NCBI GenBank assembly: GCA_965368085.1
Contig: CBDULP010000038.1
Span: forward strand, 1-12,830
From: Peptoclostridium sp965368085
GTDB lineage: Bacteria; Bacillota; Clostridia; Peptostreptococcales; Peptostreptococcaceae
DNA length: 12,830 bases
Reading direction: 5' to 3'
The translations under genes and the position numbers were made by a program. This document shows positions 1 to 7,593 of this stretch, piece by piece. Each line of letters opens with the position of its first letter. Position 1 is the first letter of the stretch. Below the pieces are notes generated by a model. That model did no database searches. It was given only the letters and a program-made list of their open reading frames with translations, and was not told the DNA's origin.

Positions 1-679
1 TTTCATTTTTATTTATGTCTATGAGCTTTAGCGCCTCTTCCCTTTGCAAAAGCGGATTTTCATGTGCAAGCACACAGTATTCAAAATCAATGTCTTTCAT
101 CTTTTCAAGCGAATCCAGCTGCGATCCAATGTCAAACAGAAAAGGCAGCTTGTATTTTCTCAATATGCTCTCGTTGAAAAGCGAATCCCCAAGGTAGAGC
201 ACCTTGTCTTCAGTGCTTACGCCTATGTGCCCCGGGCTGTGTCCCGGCAGGGAATGTGTTTCGAACTTCTTGTCGCCTATTTTAAACTGCCCCTCGCTTA
301 GCGTATTGTCCACAAGCATACCGGCTCCCTTTTGGCTGAAACTCTTTTCTAGCACCTTGTTGGTCTTTCCGCCGTACACATAGCTTGAAAATATATGGGG
401 ATTTTCGATGAAAAGCTTCGCCTGCTCAGACGAATATGTAAGAGCTCCCGTGAAGTGGTCTGTTATTACAGTGCTTGCCCCATAGTGGTCGTAATGCTCG
501 TGAGTGAGCACTATGGCCCTTGTCCTTATTCCGTTTTCCTCAAAATGCTTTATTATTCTGTGCCCCTTGGAGTTTGTAAGCCCCGGGTCCACTATAAGGG
601 CGTACTTGTCCTTGAAAAGATAGACTCCCGTATTAGTCCCGCCCTTTATGTAATAGCTGTGTCCCGCTATTTTTTCCAT
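1..679 (-). CDS. MBL-fold metallo-hydrolase (C-terminus cut by window edge)
   Basis: The reading frame runs off the left edge, leaving 226 complete codons from the ATG at 679. The metallo-beta-lactamase metal signature is intact: H60-E-H62-Y-D64-H65, then H147 in LPGHSPGH, D165 in LGDS and H206 in AHENP. These residues normally hold two metal ions and activate water, so an active hydrolase is likely. The fold covers glyoxalase II-like thioesterases, lactonases and others, and the substrate cannot be told from sequence. No signal peptide is visible, so it is probably cytoplasmic. The start is ambiguous: a GGGGTGG ribosome site lies 11 bases before the ATG and 5 bases before an in-frame TTG at 685, so two extra residues are possible. 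It is transcribed away from the plus-strand pair. Confidence 0.9.
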   Translation of the reverse strand, partial: MEKIAGHSYYIKGGTNTGVYLFKDKYALIVDPGLTNSKGHRIIKHFEENGIRTRAIVLTHEHYDHYGASTVITDHFTGALTYSSEQAKLFIENPHIFSSYVYGGKTNKVLEKSFSQKGAGMLVDNTLSEGQFKIGDKKFETHSLPGHSPGHIGVSTEDKVLYLGDSLFNESILRKYKLPFLFDIGSQLDSLEKMKDIDFEYCVLAHENPLLQREEALKLIDINKNE

Positions 680-735
680 TTTCAAAGTTTCCACCCCTCA
701 TACTATATAATTAGCAAGCATTTATTCCAATATAT

Positions 736-764
736 ATTATATCGAAAATCCTGCATTATTTCAC
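736..764 (-). promoter_or_regulatory. Candidate sigma-A promoter for the MBL-fold gene
   Basis: On the minus strand a perfect TATAAT (741-736) follows GTGAAA (764-759, four of six matches to TTGACA) at 17 bases. It lies about 55 bases upstream of the hydrolase start. The surrounding DNA is AT-rich, so chance matches are possible. Confidence 0.38.
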
Positions 765-834
765 GCTGATGCTCAAAAGTTTACATACTAATGAACACTT
801 ATTTCTAAGTGCGCCTTTAACATAGTTCGAATCA

Positions 835-863
835 TTTATAAAAGGGGGTATTTTTGATATAAT
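835..863 (+). promoter_or_regulatory. Candidate extended -10 promoter for the plus-strand pair
   Basis: An extended -10 element, TG-A-TATAAT, has its hexamer at 858-863. A weak -35 (TTTATA, four of six matches) sits 17 bases upstream at 835-840. This leaves a leader of roughly 85 bases before the ATG at 956. The whole gap 680-955 holds this promoter and the divergent one, and I see no gene in it. Confidence 0.5.
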
Positions 864-955
864 GATATATGGGCGCAATGTTTGAGATTTTCACCCGCAT
901 AAAATGGATATATTAATATATGCACTTATAAATACTATATGAAGGAGAGATCTAC

Positions 956-1315
956 ATGAAAAAAGGCTCTGCAGACAAGGAAGCCCGCAGGAAGGAAAGG
1001 CTTGAAAAAAGAAAAAAAGTGGAAAAGCTTAAAAAAGAGGGGCAAAAGGAAAAGGCGCTTCTAGCGATAATATCGCCCATGATGCCTCTGATATGGTTTG
1101 CCATACTGTTTATTCCTTTTGTATACGCAGTCAATTATCTCGGTGAGAAATTCGACATAGGCTTTCTTAAAAACATTTCAAAAATGCTTTCTAGGGAGTT
1201 TTGGGGAAGTCCGCTTTCAAGCATAATAGTAAACGCCATATTTATCATGGTTCTTCTTTATTTCCTTGCGCTTCTCATAATGTTCCTTATAAAAAAGGTA
1301 GGTTCTAAAAAATAA
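956..1315 (+). CDS. Small two-helix membrane protein of unknown function
   Basis: I do not recognise this 119-residue protein. Residues 1-33 are extremely basic and charged (many K, R and E, no hydrophobic core) and probably form a cytoplasmic helix. Two hydrophobic segments follow, about 38-62 and 89-112, joined by a short loop and ending in a KK..KK tail. By the positive-inside rule both ends would lie in the cytoplasm, with residues about 63-88 outside. The start is clear: GGAGAG stands a few bases before the ATG. The next gene starts 30 bases downstream with its own ribosome site, so the two probably share a transcript. No enzyme or transporter motif is visible. It could be a small membrane anchor or an accessory subunit, but that is a guess. 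Confidence 0.75.
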   Translation: MKKGSADKEARRKERLEKRKKVEKLKKEGQKEKALLAIISPMMPLIWFAILFIPFVYAVNYLGEKFDIGFLKNISKMLSREFWGSPLSSIIVNAIFIMVLLYFLALLIMFLIKKVGSKK

Positions 1316-1345
1316 ACAAAAATAATTTTTATTGGAGGATGCACA

Positions 1346-1588
1346 TTGAACAGATATATAAAAATGGTCAACATAGGAGGCCACTATTTCATAAAGGAAT
1401 TTGAAAAAAAGAAAAAGCACGCGAACAAGGTAAGACAGATAAAGGATTACACTATCAAAAAGTTCTTTCTGGAAGGGGACTGCGAAATACTTGTACATTT
1501 CGAGGAGACCGGCAGAGAGGTGCTTGTGACTCCTGACAGCGACGAAGAGACCATAAAGAGGTATCTTGGCGAAGATTATATCAGATAA
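1346..1588 (+). CDS. Small charged cytoplasmic protein of unknown function
   Basis: This is an 80-residue protein without a recognised domain. It starts at TTG, supported by a strong GGAGG at 1334-1338 with 7 bases of spacing; there is no in-frame ATG near the start. The N-terminal half is lysine-rich (a KKKK run at residues 21-24), and the C-terminal half alternates hydrophobic and charged residues (CEILVHFEE, REVLVTPD), which suggests a short beta-sheet followed by a helix. It has no transmembrane segment or signal peptide. It is the second gene of the plus-strand pair and is followed immediately by a hairpin terminator, so the unit is only two genes long. Confidence 0.72.
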   Translation: MNRYIKMVNIGGHYFIKEFEKKKKHANKVRQIKDYTIKKFFLEGDCEILVHFEETGREVLVTPDSDEETIKRYLGEDYIR

Positions 1589-1589
1589 C

Positions 1590-1617
1590 AAAAGCAGCGC
1601 AATCGCGCTGCTTTTTT
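1590..1617. terminator. Bidirectional hairpin terminator between convergent genes
   Basis: A perfect 11-bp stem (AAAAGCAGCGC at 1590-1600, GCGCTGCTTTT at 1605-1615) closes an AATC loop, with a T run at 1612-1617. It starts two bases after the plus-strand stop codon, and on the other strand it directly follows the radical SAM stop codon, where it ends in TTTTGTT. It can therefore serve both convergent transcripts. Confidence 0.88.
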
Positions 1618-2560
1618 ATTTCCACTTGGCAAGGGCTTTTCCGTTCAAATAGTCGCACTTGTCTCCCTGGTGTATGTCGTTTTCCTCGAGATATGTTTCT
1701 ATCATTTCTTTTATCTTCCACCACGATGTATTCCAATTGCAAAACAGTGTGTTTTCCTCAGGCGCCCTGCCTATTATCCTTTGTATCACCATGTCCTTTG
1801 AGGCATATCTCAAGAATTCGCACACGCGCTTTACATACTCTTCAAGCCCTACCATGTCCATATCGCCCTTCTCGTATTCCTGCGCCATTATGCTTCCCGT
1901 GGCTATATAAAGCGAGTGAAGCTTTACCCCGTCTACTCCAAGAGCCGAAAGTACCTTTGCACCCTCTATAACATCATCCATGTCATCTCCTGGAAGGTTC
2001 AGTATCATGTGGGCGCATACTTCAAAGCCGTACCTTTTTATCCTCAAAACTGCATCTATGAACTCCGCAAGGCTGTGGCCCCTGTTGACCTTTTTGAGAG
2101 TGTGATAATTGACAGTCTGAAGGCCCATCTCTATAGATACTTGGACTCCTTTTTTCCTGACCTCGTCTATTATCTGCAGGTACTCGTCGCTTATCGCGTC
2201 AGGCCTTGTCGATATTGCAATCTCAACTATGTCGTCACCTATGGCCTCATTCAAATATCCCCTCAGGTTCTCAGGCGAAGTGTATGTGTTTGTGTAGTTT
2301 TGGAAATACGCTATGAACTTCTTAGCATTGAATCGCTTTCCTATATATTCCTTGTTGCTGTCTATCTGGTCCTTTATGGGCACGCAGCCCTCGAATGACT
2401 CAAATCCCGCTCCAACATCCGCGCAGAAAGTGCATCCTCCGTTTCCTATCTCTCCGTCCCTGTTGGGGCATGTCAGAGGAAGGCTTATGGGAATCCTGTA
2501 CACCTTTTGCCCGTATTTTTCCTTTAAAAAATCTGAATAGACCCTGTATCTTTTAGTCAA
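1616..2560 (-). CDS. Radical SAM protein, TIGR01212 (YtqA/YhcC) family
   Basis: The protein resembles the TIGR01212 radical SAM family (COG1242), relatives of B. subtilis YtqA and E. coli YhcC. Numbered from the TTG start, the cluster cysteines are C31, C43 and C46, in the spacing CX11CX2C typical of this family (TCPNRDG then GGCTFC). Such proteins bind a [4Fe-4S] cluster and cleave S-adenosylmethionine. Further family-like blocks are STRPD, EMGLQT, the NRGHS segment, HMILNLPGD and KLHSLY. The frame extends to an ATG at 2617, but AGAGGTG sits 5 bases before the TTG at 2560, and homologues begin near the KRYRVYSDFLKEK segment, so the shorter 314-residue form is preferred. The gene lies downstream of an EamA transporter (72-base gap) and ends at a bidirectional terminator. 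The substrate of this protein is not evident here. Confidence 0.9.
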   Translation of the reverse strand: MTKRYRVYSDFLKEKYGQKVYRIPISLPLTCPNRDGEIGNGGCTFCADVGAGFESFEGCVPIKDQIDSNKEYIGKRFNAKKFIAYFQNYTNTYTSPENLRGYLNEAIGDDIVEIAISTRPDAISDEYLQIIDEVRKKGVQVSIEMGLQTVNYHTLKKVNRGHSLAEFIDAVLRIKRYGFEVCAHMILNLPGDDMDDVIEGAKVLSALGVDGVKLHSLYIATGSIMAQEYEKGDMDMVGLEEYVKRVCEFLRYASKDMVIQRIIGRAPEENTLFCNWNTSWWKIKEMIETYLEENDIHQGDKCDYLNGKALAKWK

Positions 2561-2565
2561 AAAAT

Positions 2566-2572
2566 CACCTCT
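2566..2572 (-). promoter_or_regulatory. Ribosome binding site deciding a TTG start
   Basis: AGAGGTG lies 5 bases before TTG 2560-2558. The upstream ATG at 2617 has only a weak purine run before it, so this site favours the TTG as the real start of the radical SAM gene. Confidence 0.6.
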
Positions 2573-2632
2573 ATAATCTATAAAACTGTATGATTTAATT
2601 TTCATCCGAAACTGCATGTTTCTCTTTTCAGT

Positions 2633-3547
2633 CTATCTGAATTTCATGTTCACGTAAACCCCTGTTATTATGAAACACGCAGCAATAACCTTTACAGGGC
2701 TTATAGCCTCGTGAAGTATTAAAAATGCCAGAACCATCGAAAACACAGGCACAAGATTCACATATAGAGCCGACCTGCTGGCCCCTATCTTCTTTATTGC
2801 CATCTGCTGTATCAAATACCCCACAACAGACGGAAATATTGCCATATACACAACTGAAATCCATCCCCTTGAAGTCGTAAGAGACATGTACGAAGCCGGA
2901 TTTTCAATTATTACAAACGGAACCAGAAGCACAGCACATACCAAGAATGCATAACTTGTAACCTTGAGCGGGCTGTATTTTACAAGTACCTTTTTCGATA
3001 TTATGGCATATGAAGCCCAGCACACCACTGCTATTATCATAAGGAGGTCACCCATGTTGAATTTCATGTCCTTCAGAACCGAAAAGCTTCCGTTTGTGAC
3101 TATGAGCACAACTCCGAAAAAGGAAATCCCTATTGCCATTACGTTTACAGGCTTTATCCTCTCTTTAAGGAATGTAACCGAAAGTATGGTAGTTATTATT
3201 GGATTAGTCGCCGCTATAAGCGCCGCATTTACAGGTGAAGTATACTTTAGCGCTATAAAAAAGAATATGTGGTATCCTATCATTCCCACTACTCCAAGTA
3301 CCAGAAATACTCCCCAGTCCTCTCTTTTTATCCTCCAGTCGGATTCCTTTTTTACAAGCATTGTAAATATTACCGCACTTGCAATTGCAAACCTGAAAAA
3401 AGTAAGCGAAAACGGAGGAAACTCCGCAACTGAAAATTTGCCTGCTATGAAGGCCCCTGCCCAAAACACAGCAGCCATTACCATTAGATACTTTATAGCC
3501 CCAATGTCGCCATAGGGATCCTGCGTTCTCTTTCTAACTGGTTCCAT
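2633..3547 (-). CDS. EamA/DMT-family permease
   Basis: This 304-residue protein has ten predicted membrane helices arranged as two EamA repeats, about residues 18-150 and 166-302. This is the usual drug/metabolite transporter layout and size. Family marks include the FWAG segment in helix 1, the NAALIAATNP segment in repeat 1, and the conserved glutamate after a long helix in both halves (FLKER at 126-130, ILHE at 277-280). Members export or take up amino acids, nucleotides or other small metabolites; the substrate cannot be assigned. The start is an ATG with GGGGGA six bases upstream. The gap to the preceding gene (3548-3605) has no convincing promoter or terminator, so read-through from upstream is possible. 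Confidence 0.93.
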   Translation of the reverse strand: MEPVRKRTQDPYGDIGAIKYLMVMAAVFWAGAFIAGKFSVAEFPPFSLTFFRFAIASAVIFTMLVKKESDWRIKREDWGVFLVLGVVGMIGYHIFFFIALKYTSPVNAALIAATNPIITTILSVTFLKERIKPVNVMAIGISFFGVVLIVTNGSFSVLKDMKFNMGDLLMIIAVVCWASYAIISKKVLVKYSPLKVTSYAFLVCAVLLVPFVIIENPASYMSLTTSRGWISVVYMAIFPSVVGYLIQQMAIKKIGASRSALYVNLVPVFSMVLAFLILHEAISPVKVIAACFIITGVYVNMKFR

Positions 3548-3605
3548 ATTTCATCCCCCATCCCAATATTGTCAAAACCCCTCAGATTACGTTAGTCTCT
3601 AAAAT

Positions 3606-4625
3606 TTATATGTCGTCCACCCTTGTTTGCAGTATCTTGGCGTCAAGCTCATCCACTTTATTTTTCGCAAATGGCTTGAGGCTTGAAAACACATATTCCC
3701 TGAACTTTACGCCCAGCCTGTCTCTCACCCTTATATTGTCTTCTATGACGTCCGACCAGTGTATGTGCCTTCTCTTATAGTAAAGGTCGTAGTCGACTAT
3801 CCGCTTGCCTTCTTTTGAATACTCAAGTCCCATGAGTATCTTTTTAATATATTTGGGCTCATAAAACGAGAAGAATCTCAGTCTGTACACCCCAACCGCC
3901 ATGAAAAGCCTCGGATAGTCCTTGGCCCAGGCTTCTCCGAGTATAAGCCCAAGTTCAAGATTTTCAAGGACATTCAAAAGCTTCTGGTAGTGGAATTCAT
4001 ATGCCCTGTACCTGTCGTATATCCTTATCTCCATTTCATACCAGTCTCTTTTCTCAAGACCCTCATTTATATACTTCAACGCGTCTATTCTGAACCTTTT
4101 GTAGAGTGTAAAATAGTTTTCGTCTATGCTCAGCCCGTATTTGAATAGGTCTTCAAATGTCACCTTCTCATTCAGGGGCTGTTTTGTGAACACTACTGCC
4201 GGTTCACTTTTTTCAAAGTCTACAAGCAGTTCGCATAGTTTTGATCTGGTTGCATTATATTCACCTTGTATCAGGTCTACGACTTTTTCCACATTCCCAA
4301 ACACTCTCATTATTATTATCTTCGGACCTGATTTCAACGATCTTACAAGATCGCACCTGCCGTCGTTTATGATGCCCGCAAGTATGGGGTCTGTGTCTGA
4401 TCTGACTACTAGTATCGAGTCTGATATGCTTCCTATGTTTTTTATACTTTCGTTGGGCTTGTCTGTAAAAAATACTATGGTATATCCCTCTTCCGTCTTT
4501 TCGAACGCATCGTTGAACTTGCTCTCCCTTGCAGAAAACCTCGTGCAGAGGTATTCCTTTAGTTCCTGCTTTTTGTCCGTTTCAATCAGGAGCAGCTTCG
4601 GCCCCTTCCTAACTATCGAAATCAT
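3606..4625 (-). CDS. Unknown protein with an internal N-terminal duplication
   Basis: I do not recognise this 339-residue soluble protein. Its N-terminal half holds two similar segments, residues 8-57 and 100-150. Each begins GPK followed by hydrophobic residues (GPKLLLI, GPKIIIM), has an RxSK block in the middle, and ends in a strand plus [TK]xP (IVFFTDKP, VVFTKQP). This points to a tandem duplication of an alpha/beta module of about 50 residues. The C-terminal half (about 170-335) is rich in aromatic and basic residues (KRFR, RIYDRYRAYEFHYQK, YYKRRHIHW) and looks mostly helical. There is no signal peptide or membrane segment. The ATG is preceded by a strong AGGAGG, and the gene starts 16 bases after the metallophosphoesterase, so the two are probably co-translated and may act together. 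No catalytic motif is visible. Confidence 0.8.
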   Translation of the reverse strand: MISIVRKGPKLLLIETDKKQELKEYLCTRFSARESKFNDAFEKTEEGYTIVFFTDKPNESIKNIGSISDSILVVRSDTDPILAGIINDGRCDLVRSLKSGPKIIIMRVFGNVEKVVDLIQGEYNATRSKLCELLVDFEKSEPAVVFTKQPLNEKVTFEDLFKYGLSIDENYFTLYKRFRIDALKYINEGLEKRDWYEMEIRIYDRYRAYEFHYQKLLNVLENLELGLILGEAWAKDYPRLFMAVGVYRLRFFSFYEPKYIKKILMGLEYSKEGKRIVDYDLYYKRRHIHWSDVIEDNIRVRDRLGVKFREYVFSSLKPFAKNKVDELDAKILQTRVDDI

Positions 4626-4641
4626 ATCTCTTCTCCTCCTG

Positions 4642-5265
4642 CTACAGCCCTAGTTTTCCCCTTCTCTGTCTCCAGTCATCTACAACGTATGGATATGGCA
4701 GCTTGTATATTTTTCTGCTCTTTAACGCTATTATGTTTATGCTCGATATCCCGTTGAGATAAATCTTCTCGTCTATCTTTTGGGTATGAAGGTCAAGGCT
4801 ATGCCCAAATAGGAAATACTTGCATTTCCCCTTATAATCCATTATCTTTTTAGGAAAATGGCTTACGACAATATCAATCCCCTCTATGCTTATGCATTCT
4901 ATGTCTTTTACCACATGGCTTCTTTTGGAAATTTTTTTAATTATGGGATAACTGTCATGATTTCCCAGCGATATATATATATCCTTTGCGCTTGAGTTTT
5001 CCATCATTTCAAGGAGAGTCTTGACTCTCATTTCATATCTTGACGCCGACGCCTTTACAAACTGCAACTTTATGTTGTCCACAAGATCCCCCGTATGTAT
5101 TATATACTTTGGCTTTAAGACATTTAAAAGCTTTTTCATGTCCGGAAAAAAATTCGTAGTGGTGTCAGATACATGGAGTATTATGTCTTCATCCAGTTCT
5201 CTGAGGTATCTTGGTATATAAACAGTCCCGATGTATCTGCAAAAATTCGATTTGAAGTTTTTCAT
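4642..5265 (-). CDS. Metallophosphoesterase-like protein with degenerate metal motifs
   Basis: Positions are for the 213-residue frame from the ATG at 5283. The calcineurin-like phosphoesterase order is visible: HVSDTT at 37-42, HTGDLVDN at 63-70, LGNHD at 106-110, VSHFP at 140-144 and FGHSLDLH at 159-166. Two motifs deviate: the usual D-x-H has T42 in place of His, and the usual GHxH reads GH-SLDL-H. Metal binding may be altered, or activity lost. At about 210 residues it is near the size of small YfcE-like phosphodiesterases. The start is set at M7 (5265) because GGAG at 5277-5274 stands 8 bases before it, whereas M1 has no ribosome site; this gives 207 residues. No signal peptide is seen. 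It leads a two-gene unit with the duplicated-domain protein. Confidence 0.82.
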   Translation of the reverse strand: MKNFKSNFCRYIGTVYIPRYLRELDEDIILHVSDTTTNFFPDMKKLLNVLKPKYIIHTGDLVDNIKLQFVKASASRYEMRVKTLLEMMENSSAKDIYISLGNHDSYPIIKKISKRSHVVKDIECISIEGIDIVVSHFPKKIMDYKGKCKYFLFGHSLDLHTQKIDEKIYLNGISSINIIALKSRKIYKLPYPYVVDDWRQRRGKLGL

Positions 5266-5369
5266 GCTATCTACTCCATTCAATGCAGCCCTTATTTTAT
5301 CCCCTTGGGTAAATTATACACTAATATGTCTGCAATGTTAATTTGTTGTTTTACTCTCAAAAATTTCAA

Positions 5370-5396
5370 GGACCCCAAAATCCTGTTTTGGGGTCC
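5370..5396. repeat. Perfect 11-bp inverted repeat (stem-loop) between amidase and phosphoesterase
   Basis: GGACCCCAAAA (5370-5380) and TTTTGGGGTCC (5386-5396) are perfect complements around a 5-base TCCTG loop. It lies 95 bases after the amidase stop and about 105 bases before the phosphoesterase start, on their shared strand. No strong T run follows on either side (minus side reads TTGAAATTTTT), so it may be a weak terminator, an mRNA-stabilising hairpin or a leader element. The 5284-5491 gap contains no gene that I can see. Confidence 0.6.
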
Positions 5397-5491
5397 CATA
5401 TATAATGTGCATTAAGTTTTAATGAAATGCACGTTCTGTAATGAACTAATACAGCAATTCATACATCACATACCATAACATGCCGCTTTAT

Positions 5492-7447
5492 CTATTGTTT
5501 TTCAAAAAACTCGTTTACTCCCTCTACCATAGCCCTCGCAATCTTGTTCTTATATTCCTCTGTCTGAAGAAGCCTTTCCTCGTTAGGGTTTGATGCGAAC
5601 CCTATCTCGGCAAGTATTGCCGGCATCGAAGTTTCCCTTATAACAACAAGGCCGGGCCTTTCCACTATTCCCCTGCTTACTGCGCCAGTTGCATCTATAA
5701 GGCTCTTTTGCATTATCTGGGCAAGCTGCTTGTTGTTTCTCGTTCTTTGAACCTGCTGAACCCTTATGGCCTGTTGCACCTCTTCGCTACTCATTCCCTG
5801 CACATCTATCTCCCTGCTTGATCTTTTACTTTCTGGATAATACAGCATTTCTATTCCAGAAGCCGTTCTGCCTCCCGTGGCGTTCACATGGACACTTATG
5901 AACATGTCAGCTCCTATTTCATTTGCTATAGCAGGCCTTTTGTAAAGGTCTATGTACTCGTCGCTGTCCCTTGTGAGAACGACATTATATCCTTCTTCCT
6001 GAAGCATAGGCCTTAGCCTTTTCACCATGTCAAGCGCAATGCTCTTTTCAGTGACTTTTGTGTCTATTCCAACGGTTCCCGGGTCATGCCCTCCATGTCC
6101 CGCATCCATCACTATTGTCTTTACTTTGTTTTCAGAACTGTCTTTTACAGATGGCTTCACCTTTAAAAGAGTTATTTCAGCCGAATCTTTAAGAACCAGA
6201 AGCTCGCTGTTGTATATGTCTTCAGCCATTGTAAACACTATTCTCGTTCTGTCCTCGTCCTTGTAGTAATACGACCTTATCCCCTTTACATAGCTGTCTT
6301 CAATAACCTTGTCCTCATATTGCTTGTCTGTTATTTCAGCACCGACTATGTCTATCGCTATTCTTTCTGGCGAGTCCAGGAATATTACATTTGTCTTTAT
6401 TTCATTTTCCGCTGAAAGCACAAATGTCTGGTCGCCCTGTTCTCCTTCGATCTCAATATTCAAAGGATTTTCATGGTCGCTTTCCCCTGAATCAGTCTGC
6501 GACTCTCCTCCCTCACTGTCTTCATCATTCGAGCTGAAGTCTCCGTATGATTTTTTGTACGCCTCCAAAATATCCATCTCCTCCTGAGCCGGGGATACCT
6601 CATCCTGATTGTCCTCGCTTACAAAACTTACGAGAATTCCGTCTTCTTCAGTTGAAATATAATAATCCTCATAATCCTCAAGGTCGAATACAACCCTCGA
6701 AACCATAGGCTCAGTCTCAAACTGTGACGCCCTTATCTTTGATACGGTTTCACTTCCAACGTCAAGAGTTTCATATAACAGGTCTAATCTTGTATTTTCA
6801 AGATCTACAACAAGCCTGTCCGGTCCATCAATCAGCTCTTCGCTGAACTTTGGCTCTGCGGACGTTTTTATCTTTATTGTGTTGTTCGCCCAAAGTATGT
6901 CTTCAAGCGATACATATACATATTCCTGCTCTTTTTCTTCAAAATAGCTCTTTGGATTTCTAAGCACGACTGTCCTTCTGTCGCCATCCCAGTCAACCTG
7001 AGCTCCAAGCTCTTCAAGTATGAACCTTGCCGGAACCATTGTCCTTCCCGCATCCTCATATGTCACTATTTTTGCAGGCACGCTGTCTGGAAGCGTCTTT
7101 ATCTCGCCGTTTACATCCACCTTGGCACTGTCTATTTTAAGTTTTATAACCTTGTATTCCTTCTCCAGTGTAACTTCATATGTATCAGGATTCCAACTCA
7201 CATTGCATCCCATGCTCTCAGCCACGGCTCTTACCGGAAGGAGCGTCCTGTCATTTAATATTATCGGCGGGACATCGGATTTCACCTTTTCACCTTCAAG
7301 CTCCACATTTACAACGGGAACTCTTTTTTCCTGCTCGTCTATTATGAATGTCTTCATCTCGACGTCTTCTTCTGCATATGATACTCCAAACGACATAACA
7401 ATTGCAGTAAATAAAACAAATACAAAACTCAATTTGAATCTGGCCAT
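5492..7447 (-). CDS. Exported N-acetylmuramoyl-L-alanine amidase (Amidase_3, AmiC-like)
   Basis: This 651-residue secreted cell-wall hydrolase cleaves the bond between N-acetylmuramic acid and the peptide stem. A signal peptide spans residues 1-25 (likely cleavage VSYA|EED). A copper-amine-oxidase-N-like domain follows (about 40-163; two blocks with LNDRTLLPVRAVAESMG and GRTMVPARFILEELG), which in secreted Firmicute proteins acts as a non-catalytic module. Next come two AMIN-type domains (about 177-276 and 328-430), thought to aid wall targeting, with an acidic Ser/Asp/Glu linker (about 280-327) between them. The catalytic Amidase_3 domain (443-648) is complete: zinc ligands H451 (DAGHGGHDPG), E467 and H520 (SVHVNA), and catalytic E614 (AEIGF). 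The start is an ATG after a G-rich ribosome site. It has its own promoter and sits beside other envelope genes. Confidence 0.95.
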   Translation of the reverse strand: MARFKLSFVFVLFTAIVMSFGVSYAEEDVEMKTFIIDEQEKRVPVVNVELEGEKVKSDVPPIILNDRTLLPVRAVAESMGCNVSWNPDTYEVTLEKEYKVIKLKIDSAKVDVNGEIKTLPDSVPAKIVTYEDAGRTMVPARFILEELGAQVDWDGDRRTVVLRNPKSYFEEKEQEYVYVSLEDILWANNTIKIKTSAEPKFSEELIDGPDRLVVDLENTRLDLLYETLDVGSETVSKIRASQFETEPMVSRVVFDLEDYEDYYISTEEDGILVSFVSEDNQDEVSPAQEEMDILEAYKKSYGDFSSNDEDSEGGESQTDSGESDHENPLNIEIEGEQGDQTFVLSAENEIKTNVIFLDSPERIAIDIVGAEITDKQYEDKVIEDSYVKGIRSYYYKDEDRTRIVFTMAEDIYNSELLVLKDSAEITLLKVKPSVKDSSENKVKTIVMDAGHGGHDPGTVGIDTKVTEKSIALDMVKRLRPMLQEEGYNVVLTRDSDEYIDLYKRPAIANEIGADMFISVHVNATGGRTASGIEMLYYPESKRSSREIDVQGMSSEEVQQAIRVQQVQRTRNNKQLAQIMQKSLIDATGAVSRGIVERPGLVVIRETSMPAILAEIGFASNPNEERLLQTEEYKNKIARAMVEGVNEFFEKQ

Positions 7448-7488
7448 TCTATCCCCCCCATAAAGCTCATACGTCCCTCATTATATAT

Positions 7489-7518
7489 AGCATATCACCA
7501 ACAAAAACACGAAGTCAA
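7489..7518 (-). promoter_or_regulatory. Candidate promoter for the amidase
   Basis: On the minus strand TTGACT (7518-7513, five of six matches) is followed after 18 bases by TATGCT (7494-7489), preceded by TGA as an extended -10. This gives a leader of about 35 bases. A perfect TATAAT at 7485-7480 is nearby but lacks a partner at proper spacing. Confidence 0.52.
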
Positions 7519-7548
7519 TGCGTAGAGCCTATTTGTAAGCTTAATTTA

Positions 7549-7587
7549 ATGCAAAATTTTTGTATCATAAATGTAACATTTTTGCAT
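7549..7587. repeat. AT-rich inverted repeat after the AIR-synthase-like gene
   Basis: ATGCAAAA (7549-7556) and TTTTGCAT (7580-7587) are perfect 8-base complements separated by 23 bases. The repeat begins 6 bases after the stop codon of the AIR-synthase-like gene. It could form a weak terminator or be a protein site upstream of the amidase promoter. The GC content is too low for a confident terminator call. Confidence 0.3.
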
Positions 7588-7593
7588 CATATT

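Noticed and set aside
680..955. A riboswitch or small RNA in the divergent gap.
   Set aside because: No convincing multi-stem structure or known motif is visible, only two promoter-like elements.
1217..1591. A 124-codon minus-strand frame opposite the two small plus-strand genes.
   Set aside because: It lies antisense to two genes with clear ribosome sites and crosses the terminator; composition fits a shadow frame.
3548..3605. A promoter with TTGACA before the EamA gene.
   Set aside because: A TTGACA exists on the minus strand, but any -10 at proper spacing would fall on the start codon.
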